Source of the DNA: Mucilaginibacter sp. PAMC 26640
GTDB taxonomy: Bacteria; Bacteroidota; Bacteroidia; Sphingobacteriales; Sphingobacteriaceae
Direction: 5' to 3'
Length of the DNA: 64,000 nt
NCBI GenBank assembly: GCA_001596135.1
Contig: CP014773.1
Coordinates: 806,001-870,000 of the forward strand
This document shows positions 1-7,435 of the stretch, one piece after another. The notes beneath the pieces are model-generated. The model searched no databases and had not been told where the DNA came from. It saw only the letters and a list, made by a program, of their open reading frames with translations. Within the stretch, counting starts at the first letter, position 1. Each line of letters opens with the position of its first letter. Made by a program: the position numbers and the translations under genes.

Positions 1-140
1 GCAAGCAGATTTTACCCGCTATTTACAGCGACGGTTATTTCTCGCTTATGCAGGGCGAATCAAAATCATTGGCAGTTGAAGTGGATCCAAAACTGTTGGG
101 CACAAAGTACACACTTTCGCTAAAGGCTTATAATGAATAG
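1..140 (+). CDS. Glycoside hydrolase family 2-type protein, C-terminal end (partial)
   Basis: Only the last 45 codons are in the window, read in the frame that begins at base 3 and ends in TAG at 138-140. The translated tail contains ILPAIYSDGYFSLMQGES followed by a short beta-rich end. That pattern (a 'P.iysDnYfsLmPGE' strand) is what I know from the last immunoglobulin-like domain of GH2 enzymes of the exo-beta-glucosaminidase/mannosidase type. The catalytic part lies upstream of the window, so the substrate cannot be judged. The call rests on this one motif. Confidence 0.55.
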   Translation, partial: KQILPAIYSDGYFSLMQGESKSLAVEVDPKLLGTKYTLSLKAYNE

Positions 141-484
141 CGGATAAATATTGATAGCGGATGTTTAAAAGAAAAAAATATTTTGATATAACAAATGTCT
201 GCGCATTCTTGTCCATTATGGGCTAATGGTTATCCAAATTGTATAACCACAGAGAGATTTCATTATTATCTGCTTTCAGGATCAGCCTTCGGTCGACACA
301 AAGCTGGTATTCATCGATAGTATTTGTCTCAAAAAATCAAAGCATGTAGTTTAGCCTTCATATTATCAGGGCTACAGCCCACGTAATGTGATATGGTTTA
401 GGTTTGAAAGCCTCTGAGCAGCGAGTGCAAAGAGGCTTTTATTTTTTTATTAAAAATATTGTCGGAAAGAATTGTCGACAGATT
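141..484. other. Gene-free stretch between the GH2 tail and the acetyltransferase
   Basis: About 340 bases separate two convergent genes. It holds the hairpin terminator at 407-447 and a short GGGCTACAGCCC palindrome near 369-380. A 41-codon ATG frame from 195 shows no recognisable feature. Nothing else could be supported. Confidence 0.6.
407..447 (+). terminator. Rho-independent terminator
   Basis: A 9-base stem AAAGCCTCT (407-415) pairs with AGAGGCTTT (431-439) and is followed by a long T tract on the plus strand. It could end transcription from the GH2 gene, about 270 bases upstream. The reverse side could also slow transcription of the convergent acetyltransferase gene, but its T run is short. 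Confidence 0.75.
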
Positions 485-991
485 TTATTCGCTGTAGAAT
501 AGCAGCAGTTCTTTTTTGTCTTCGGTTAAATAAGTCCCAGCCTGTTTAAGCCCAAGCTTCTCTATTAGTTTAATGGATGACAGATTTGTTGGCATTACTA
601 TCGCACAGATTTTCGGAATATTCCATTTAGATTTGGTTCGTGCAAGCAGGGCGCTTGCTATTTCATACGCGTAACCCTTGCCGTCAAAACCGGGCAATAA
701 AGCAAAGCCTATATCAGGCATTTGTAATGTAGGTCGCTTGAGCAGGCCACATAAACCTATGGGTTTATCATCTGCCCTGGTTGACACTAGCGACAAGCCA
801 AAACCGTTTTCATGGTAGCTCTTGATGGGGCCATTCAATAGATAATCAGTAGCTTCTTGGTTAGTGCGCACATTACGGTCGCCGATAAAATTTAGCCAGC
901 CCGGAGAGTTTAATAATTCAATGATGAACGCGGTATCACCAGTTGTGAGTTCCCTTAACGTTAACCGCTCTGTATGCAAAATCTCATCCAT
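485..991 (-). CDS. GNAT family N-acetyltransferase (RimJ/RimL type)
   Basis: A 168-residue cytoplasmic protein expected to move an acetyl group from acetyl-CoA to an amine, possibly a protein N-terminus or a small metabolite. The start 'ILHTERLTLREL' is the usual first strand of the RimJ/RimL-like Acetyltransf_3 group, and the acetyl-CoA loop is visible as FDGKGYA (residues 102-108). The end 'LIEKLGLKQAGT' matches the usual last helix and strand. It lies 20 bases downstream of clpS on the same strand, so the two may be co-transcribed. Both handle N-terminal chemistry in principle, but a shared role is only a guess. The substrate is unknown. Confidence 0.85.
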   Translation of the reverse strand: MDEILHTERLTLRELTTGDTAFIIELLNSPGWLNFIGDRNVRTNQEATDYLLNGPIKSYHENGFGLSLVSTRADDKPIGLCGLLKRPTLQMPDIGFALLPGFDGKGYAYEIASALLARTKSKWNIPKICAIVMPTNLSSIKLIEKLGLKQAGTYLTEDKKELLLFYSE

Positions 992-1011
992 TGCCCGCGA
1001 ACGTTAAAGTG

Positions 1012-1305
1012 CTAATCTACACTTACGGTTAGCCCCTCCTGCTGAAGAATTTTACGGTAAATCTCCATTTCGGTGAAAGAACCTTCCAGTACGGCGCATT
1101 TGCCTTCATTGTGGACTTTCCAGGCAATTTTTTCACCTTGCGCTTCGGTATAATCCAGATACTTTATCATACAATGAATAACATGTTCAAACGAATTATG
1201 ATCATCGTTCCACAAAATAAGGCGGTGCATTTCCTTGAGCCCGGCCAGAATCTCTTCAAGAGTAAGCGTTTCTTCCTGTATTTCAGTTGGCATATATAAC
1301 GGCAA
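1012..1305 (-). CDS. clpS: ATP-dependent Clp protease adaptor ClpS
   Basis: A 97-residue adaptor that binds proteins carrying N-degrons and hands them to the ClpA/ClpC-ClpP protease. The family hallmark LWNDDHNSFEHVI is at residues 31-43, with N33, D34 and D35 in the N-degron pocket. H65 in AWKVHNEGK is the other expected pocket residue. Length fits the family. A second ATG at codon 5 is an equally possible start, because the N-terminal tail is variable in ClpS. The acetyltransferase gene follows 20 bases downstream. Confidence 0.92.
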   Translation of the reverse strand: MPLYMPTEIQEETLTLEEILAGLKEMHRLILWNDDHNSFEHVIHCMIKYLDYTEAQGEKIAWKVHNEGKCAVLEGSFTEMEIYRKILQQEGLTVSVD

Positions 1306-1345
1306 ATTTACTCAAAAAAGCTTAAAACTACATCGTTAGCTACAA

Positions 1346-4147
1346 TTATTCAACCTGGTAGCGGTACACTTTGCGACCAAGGTTTCCTTCCCCATCCACC
1401 CCTTCCACAGTTATGCGGTAAGTACCTTTAGTATCTGCATTAAAATAATCAAACGAAACTTTACCATCTTTGCCAGTAATTACATCGGGTTTCCAATAGA
1501 TGCCGGAGCGAAGATCGAGCGTGCTGTTGTTGATATTTGCCGAAGTATACTTAGGTGTATAGTAAACCCTTGCATTATAGAAACCTTTAAACGGATAAGT
1601 AATTAAGCCCGATGGGGAAGCGCTGGTTACAAAACTACGCTCACTGCCATTCTTCATGGTAATTACCAAAGCCCCCCCTTCTATACTACTACCATAAATT
1701 GATTTTGCAAAGGTACTGCGCAATACTTCAATACTAAGCACGTCGTTAGCATTTACATTATTCAATTCACTGCCCTGCAATTGATTACCATCTACAATGA
1801 TCACCATATCCTGGCCACTGCCTCGGCTTATATTCACTGGCGTGCCATCAGTTTTAAAAGATATTCCAAATAACTTGCCTCTCAAACAATCAGCCAGTGA
1901 AGCGCAGTTTACTAACTTTTCACCCAGTAATACTTGGTCAGCATTTCCGGGCCCATGTAAATTGGAAGATCTCGTAACCTCATTTTTCCTTACTTTTTTA
2001 CCTACTACCGTAACCTCTTTCAATATTGTTGTGTCTGTACCTGCGAGTCTTTTAGTGGTAATAACCATATAACTTCCTAACTTTTCTCCTCCCTGAATAT
2101 CGCCGGAGGCTCCAAGTTTTAAATTATCGACTTCTGACGGCAAATAAGCAGTTAAATTATCGAGGGTAACAAATGTTCCGTCAAGTAAAATATCTGTTGG
2201 GGCACCTGTCCGGTCTTTAGTGTAAAACCCACCGGGCGGCTCTTTAAAACCTGGGTTAATACTCAAGACCACCTCCCTCATAGATGGGAATCCCAAATAT
2301 TTAGTCATCTTAAATGTTCGCTCAGGAACGGCGCGATTATCCCTGAAAGGGTCTCCCTTACTTGTTCTTTTTCCTTTAACGGTTATCTGCAACAGCTGCC
2401 GCCCGTATTTTAAAGAGTCGTCGACTAATTGCTTTTGGTAAAGTGCATAATTTTTAATCAGCGTTGCTTCCGGCAAATCATTGCTAGCCAGGTCGCCGGC
2501 TACACTTTTAATGATATTCGGATGGTCAGGTTGTTTTACAAAAATAGCAACCCGTTTGCCATCGTTTTTTTTGCGCGCCTGCAGTACGATCTTGGCTGTA
2601 TCGGACAAGCCCAAATTCACGAATTTAAAATTACCAAGGGCATCGGTAACAGTATCTAAAATTGTATTCTCCCGGCTAGCCGTTAGCGTAAGCTTTCCAT
2701 TTGGCACTATATCCCCGCCGTTAGTCTTGATCGTCCCTTCAAGGGTGAGCCCTTTTTCCGGTTGATTCACAATCCGGGTATCCGGCGCGTTCAGGATTTG
2801 CTTCCATTCAAACCGGCGGTAACCTTGCGTAAGCATCAGCACGTCTAATTCGCCCCGCTTTGAAGCTGTGGGATCAACAAAATAGTAATTTGGCTTTTCG
2901 ATGTATCCTTTCAAATCTGACGTTAACAACAAATGACTAAATATAGATCCTTCATTAATTTCATCAGCACCAACCCGGCTTTCGTTAATAACCGATATAG
3001 AGAAACTTCCCTCCACCGGAGCGTTAGCATCATTTCTAACATTAAGATCCAGCTTCACTATGCCCCGCTTAGGATAGATTTTGTTTAAAGAATTAATACT
3101 CATTTTTAAGGTATCATCAGCCATGATGAAAGCAATTCGTTCACAAACCGGCTTACCGTCGGCAAATAGCGTGAATTGCACAATACCGGACGGAAACCGA
3201 TTCCTAGCTATAGCTGCGCCAAACACCAGGCTTTTGAAATTCCCCCCGGCACTATAGTATACCTCACCTGCAGCCTGCCCAACTATAAAAAAGCTGCTGT
3301 TTTGTTTAGTTTGTAACGTTTGGCTGTTAGTAGTCACTTTTAAAACAATGCTGTCCTTACGCGAATTGTTTATGGATAAAGTATAGCCCTCCTCCTGTAC
3401 TTTCGGCATGGCCACCGGGAAAGTACTCCCGTCTTTAAGTGTAATTTTTGCAGTATAGGTTTCACCCAGCTGCGGCAATAAGGCAAATATGCCCATACCT
3501 GCATGTGTAGCTTGAAATTCAGCTGCTACATTGCCTAGTTTATCTAATACCGTACCTTTTATAAATTCGCCGGCACCGCTGGTTGCAACTGCTTTAAACG
3601 CCACCTTAGAGCGAACGCCGGCCAACAGATCGCCCCCTTCCGGAAAGAATTGTACGTCCGGGTTAGCTTTTGCTACCGGGAGCACCAAGTCAGCGGGTGA
3701 TATACCACCAATATTTACGCGCTGATCATAAAAATAATCGGGCCCGGCGTTCCGCATCCATGCGGTGTAGGCACGCACATGATAGTTGCCTGGTTTAATT
3801 TTGCCTGGCAAGGCAAAATCTCCCCAGGCCACGCCGGCAATCAGTTCCAGATTTATTCTCCGGATCAATGAATCCTGCGGACTTAATAACTCAACATATA
3901 AAACACCGCTTAGGGCCGAAAGCCCATGGGTATACCCTACAACGGTGTAAGCTTTAAACCAAAGGGTATCGCCGGGTATGTAGTTGGGTTTATCTAAATG
4001 CAGGTAAACCTTTTCAACAGGCTTCGCCGCGTAAGTGGCCTTGAGATTCCCGACTGCCGTTGCCAGCAACGAACTATCCTTTTGGGCATAAACCGTAGGC
4101 CCTGATAAAAAACCAAATAAGAGGAATAAAAGAACTAATATTTTCAT
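1346..4147 (-). CDS. MG2/carboxypeptidase-regulatory/TonB-plug surface protein, paralogue 1
   Basis: A 933-residue exported protein with a signal peptide (cleavage near VYA-QK, residue 21). In order it shows an alpha-2-macroglobulin MG2-like domain (about 45-150, with EKVYLHLDKPNYIPGDTLWF), a conserved 'QFFPEGGDLLAGVRSKVAFKA' block, a carboxypeptidase-regulatory-like beta domain (about 470-550) and a TonB-receptor plug-like domain (about 740-850). The C-terminal block ends in GRKVYRYQVE. No receptor beta-barrel follows the plug, so it is not a standard TonB-dependent transporter. Proteins of this make-up are common in Bacteroidota and have no firmly known function; envelope location is inferred. 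It is last in a minus-strand tandem family (7436-9910, 7108-7371, 4202-7033, this gene). Part of its 5' end is almost identical to paralogue 2 at the DNA level. Confidence 0.8.
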   Translation of the reverse strand: MKILVLLFLLFGFLSGPTVYAQKDSSLLATAVGNLKATYAAKPVEKVYLHLDKPNYIPGDTLWFKAYTVVGYTHGLSALSGVLYVELLSPQDSLIRRINLELIAGVAWGDFALPGKIKPGNYHVRAYTAWMRNAGPDYFYDQRVNIGGISPADLVLPVAKANPDVQFFPEGGDLLAGVRSKVAFKAVATSGAGEFIKGTVLDKLGNVAAEFQATHAGMGIFALLPQLGETYTAKITLKDGSTFPVAMPKVQEEGYTLSINNSRKDSIVLKVTTNSQTLQTKQNSSFFIVGQAAGEVYYSAGGNFKSLVFGAAIARNRFPSGIVQFTLFADGKPVCERIAFIMADDTLKMSINSLNKIYPKRGIVKLDLNVRNDANAPVEGSFSISVINESRVGADEINEGSIFSHLLLTSDLKGYIEKPNYYFVDPTASKRGELDVLMLTQGYRRFEWKQILNAPDTRIVNQPEKGLTLEGTIKTNGGDIVPNGKLTLTASRENTILDTVTDALGNFKFVNLGLSDTAKIVLQARKKNDGKRVAIFVKQPDHPNIIKSVAGDLASNDLPEATLIKNYALYQKQLVDDSLKYGRQLLQITVKGKRTSKGDPFRDNRAVPERTFKMTKYLGFPSMREVVLSINPGFKEPPGGFYTKDRTGAPTDILLDGTFVTLDNLTAYLPSEVDNLKLGASGDIQGGEKLGSYMVITTKRLAGTDTTILKEVTVVGKKVRKNEVTRSSNLHGPGNADQVLLGEKLVNCASLADCLRGKLFGISFKTDGTPVNISRGSGQDMVIIVDGNQLQGSELNNVNANDVLSIEVLRSTFAKSIYGSSIEGGALVITMKNGSERSFVTSASPSGLITYPFKGFYNARVYYTPKYTSANINNSTLDLRSGIYWKPDVITGKDGKVSFDYFNADTKGTYRITVEGVDGEGNLGRKVYRYQVE

Positions 4148-4201
4148 GATCGACGGGGCTTTCTGAGTTTGTACAATTTTTTGAGAGGTTTAATTATCAA
4201 A

Positions 4202-7033
4202 TTACTCCACCTTATACCGATACACTTGCCTGCCAAGGTTACCATCGTCATCAATACCTTCTACTACTACCCGGTAGGTGCCCTTTGTATCCGCATTAAA
4301 ATAAGTAAACGAGGCTTTACCATCTTTACCCGTTAACACATCCGGATTCCAGTAAATGCCGGAACGCAGGTCTGCATTCCCGCCGGTTTGATTGGCTGCT
4401 GTATATTTAGGCGTGTAATAAGTGCGGGCTTTGTGATAACCTTTGAACGGATAAGTAATTAAGCCGGTAGGCGAATCGCTGGAGGCATACGTTTTTTCGC
4501 TGCCGTTTTTTAAAGTGATAATCAAAGCGCCACCGCCAATGCTGCTACCGTAGATAGATTTGGCAAAATTCGTTCTTATCACTTCTATACTTACCACATC
4601 GCTTGCATTAATATTATTGAGTTCGCTGCCCTGAAGCTGAACACCTTCAACGATAATAACCATATCCTGGCTGCTTCCCCTGGAAATGTTTACAGGGGTA
4701 CCATCAGCCTTAAAGCTTACGCCAAAAACTTTACCACGAAGGCAATCTGCAAGGCTGGCACAGTTACCCAATTTATCATCAAAAATCACCTGGTCGGCGT
4801 TACCGGCACCGTGCAGGTTGGCAGAACGGGTAGGCACAGTTCTCTTAAGTTTTTTAGCAATAACCGTTACCTGTTTTAATACGGTTGTATCAGTGCCGGC
4901 TATGCGCTTGGTAGTAACAACTATATAGCCGCCTGAAGGCCGCCCGCCCGGCGTACCTCTCTTCTCTCCATCTACAATATCACCCGGCAAGCCTATGGTA
5001 AGGCTTTCTACTTCCGACGGAAGGTAACCTATCAATGCATCTAATGAAGATATCCCCCCATCAAGGTAAATATCAACCGGCCCCCCTTGCTTGCCGGTTT
5101 TCACTAACTCCCCCTCAACTTCCCGGTAAAATGGTTGCTGTAAAACAAGCGCCTTTAAAGAGGCTATACCATCGGCTCTTTTCATATCAACATTGCGCTG
5201 TGGCATTACACGCCCTGCCGCATACGGGTCACCCTTATTTATCCTTTTAGCAGTAACGGTTACCCCGTTTAACTGTGATCCGTTTTTCAATGAGTCCTGA
5301 TTTAGCTGTTCTGTGTAAACGTCAAATTTCTTTTTCATCTCTTCTGCAGGCAGATCATTTGAAGATGAAAAACCTCGGCTACTTTTTATTATTTTAGGAT
5401 AAGCAGGCTGCTGAATAAAGATAGATACCCGCCGGCCATTATTTTGCTTGCGGGCCTGTAAAACAATTTTTGAGGTATCTGATAATTCCAGCTTACTAAA
5501 CTTAAAATTCCCTTGTGTATCGGTTACTGTGTCAAGCACTACGTTTTCCCGGGGAGCAGTGAGCATCAGTTTGCCTTTTGCAATCATGTCCCCTCCGGTA
5601 GTCTTTACGGTTCCTTCCAGGCTCAGGCCTTTTTCGGGCATATCGGTAATCCGGCTATCCGGGGCAGTGATCACTTGCTTCCATTCAAATCTCCGATAGC
5701 CCTGTGTAAGCATCAGCACATCCAGCTCAGCGCGTTTTTGATCATTAGGATCGACAAAATAATAATTTGGCTTTTCAATGTATCCCTTTATATCAGAGGT
5801 CAGCAACAGGTGGCTCAGAATGGAACCTTCGGCCTGCTCGTCTACATCTAACCGGCTCTCATTTATTACAGCGATAGAAAATGTACCGGCAACAGGTTCA
5901 TCAAGAGCATTTTTCACCAAAACATCCAGCTTTACGCCACTCCGGGCACCATAGGTTTTTGCAGCAGAAGCAAGATCTATTTTTAACCCATCATTGTTTT
6001 GGATGAATGCCACCCGTTCACAAACCGGTTGGCCTCCTGCAAAAAGTGTAAACTGCACTACCCCTGTCGGGAAACGTTTTTTATCTATTGCCATGCCTAA
6101 AACAGGGTTTTTCAACAAGCCTTCGGCCGTAAAATAACTTTTACCACCGCTTTGCGCGATAATAAAAAATGGAGTGTTCAATTTGGATTGAAGGAACTTA
6201 CCGTTTACAGCTACCTTTATAAATAAGCTGTCTTTGCGACTGTTGTTAACCGAAAACGTGTACCCTTCATCCAGTATTTTTTGAATTGGAACCGTGAATG
6301 TACTGCCATCTTTCTGAATGATTTTTGCTGTATAAATTTTCCCGGGCTGGGGCACCAGGGCAAAAACCCCCATCCCTGCATGGCTGCTTTCAAATTCGGC
6401 AGCTACATTGTTGTCATTATCTAAAATACTACCTTTAACGCTCTGGCCGGCTCCATTCTGTCCGATGGCCTTAAATGCTACTTTGGACCTGATACCTGCA
6501 ACCAAATCGCCCCCTTCCGGAAAAAACTGAACATCAGGATTTATTAGAGTAGCAGCAGGTGCAATTGCGTTGGGAGCAAGACGGCCAATATTGATGCGCT
6601 GGGTATAAAAATAATCGGCGCCTGCATTTTTCATCCAATTGGTGTAGGCTCTTAATTGATAGATACCGGCTTTAAGATTGTTAGCTAATGTAAATTCCCC
6701 TTTGGAAATGCCGGAAGTTAGCCTTAAAACCAATCTCCGCATAACGGAATCTTTAGGATTGATCAATTCCACATACAATACTCCGCTTAATGCAGAAAGA
6801 TTGTGTGTTTCACCTACAACGGTGTAAGCTTTGAACCAAAGGGTATCGCCAGGTATGTAGTTCGGTTTATCTAAATGCAGGTAAACCTTTTCAACAGGCT
6901 TTGCCGCGTAAGTGGCCTTAAGATTCCCTACTGCCGTTGCCAGCAACGAACTATCCTTTTGGGCATAAACAGAAGAACTAAGCAGGAAGAATAAAAAACC
7001 GGAGACACTAAAAGAACGGCATAGGATTTTCAT
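4202..7033 (-). CDS. MG2/carboxypeptidase-regulatory/TonB-plug surface protein, paralogue 2
   Basis: A 943-residue paralogue of the gene at 1346-4147 with the same order: signal peptide (cleavage near VYA-QK), MG2-like domain, FFPEGGDLVAG block, 'LMLTQGYRRFEWKQ' block, regulatory beta domain, plug-like domain with SIYGSSIGGGALIIT, and a tail ending in GRQVYRYKVE. The beta-barrel is missing here too. It lies 54 bases upstream of paralogue 1 and 74 bases downstream of the 87-residue remnant gene, so the cluster probably forms one transcript. The first part of the mature protein is almost identical to paralogue 1 while the rest has clearly drifted. The function is unknown; a role in binding or handling an extracellular polymer or protein would be a guess. 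Confidence 0.8.
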   Translation of the reverse strand: MKILCRSFSVSGFLFFLLSSSVYAQKDSSLLATAVGNLKATYAAKPVEKVYLHLDKPNYIPGDTLWFKAYTVVGETHNLSALSGVLYVELINPKDSVMRRLVLRLTSGISKGEFTLANNLKAGIYQLRAYTNWMKNAGADYFYTQRINIGRLAPNAIAPAATLINPDVQFFPEGGDLVAGIRSKVAFKAIGQNGAGQSVKGSILDNDNNVAAEFESSHAGMGVFALVPQPGKIYTAKIIQKDGSTFTVPIQKILDEGYTFSVNNSRKDSLFIKVAVNGKFLQSKLNTPFFIIAQSGGKSYFTAEGLLKNPVLGMAIDKKRFPTGVVQFTLFAGGQPVCERVAFIQNNDGLKIDLASAAKTYGARSGVKLDVLVKNALDEPVAGTFSIAVINESRLDVDEQAEGSILSHLLLTSDIKGYIEKPNYYFVDPNDQKRAELDVLMLTQGYRRFEWKQVITAPDSRITDMPEKGLSLEGTVKTTGGDMIAKGKLMLTAPRENVVLDTVTDTQGNFKFSKLELSDTSKIVLQARKQNNGRRVSIFIQQPAYPKIIKSSRGFSSSNDLPAEEMKKKFDVYTEQLNQDSLKNGSQLNGVTVTAKRINKGDPYAAGRVMPQRNVDMKRADGIASLKALVLQQPFYREVEGELVKTGKQGGPVDIYLDGGISSLDALIGYLPSEVESLTIGLPGDIVDGEKRGTPGGRPSGGYIVVTTKRIAGTDTTVLKQVTVIAKKLKRTVPTRSANLHGAGNADQVIFDDKLGNCASLADCLRGKVFGVSFKADGTPVNISRGSSQDMVIIVEGVQLQGSELNNINASDVVSIEVIRTNFAKSIYGSSIGGGALIITLKNGSEKTYASSDSPTGLITYPFKGYHKARTYYTPKYTAANQTGGNADLRSGIYWNPDVLTGKDGKASFTYFNADTKGTYRVVVEGIDDDGNLGRQVYRYKVE

Positions 7034-7107
7034 AGATGATAGTTAGGTATAGGTGAGATTGACTAAGTGTTGAATAGTTTAACCAGCGTATAAATAATAA
7101 AAATAAA

Positions 7108-7371
7108 TCACTCAACGCGAAAGCGATAAAGCTGCCGGCCCAGCCGGCCATTATCATCAATACCTTCTACTATCAATTGATAAATACCTCTTGTATCATT
7201 TGTAAAAAAAACTGAATTAGTACGGTCGAGATGCAGATATACTTTCTCAACAGGCAACTGCTTTTCAATTGATGCCGAAATAAGGTTGCTAAATGAGGTC
7301 TCGCCCTGAGCGAAAACAGCCGAACCCAAAAGCATGATTGCGAAAAATGACAGTATTGGCAACACTTTCAT
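7108..7371 (-). pseudogene. Internally deleted remnant of an MG2/plug protein (87 codons, intact frame)
   Basis: The reading frame has a good signal peptide (MKVLPILSFFAIMLLGSAVFA) and then the start of the MG2 domain, PVEKVYLHLDRTN. It continues directly into the last ~30 residues of the family, with NDTRGIYQLIVEGIDDNG and the end LGRQLYRFRVE. About 750-850 residues of a normal paralogue are missing between the two parts, and the frame is kept. The join falls near a T/A-rich run (about 7199-7220). It sits between two full-length paralogues. It is most simply a deletion relic, but it still encodes a small exported protein that might be made. The choice between relic and functional small protein is open. 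Confidence 0.7.
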
Positions 7372-7435
7372 AGGTAAGGTTTAAGTACATGCAATATACA
7401 AACCTTGATTAACCAATACTTTAAAAAAATAAAAT

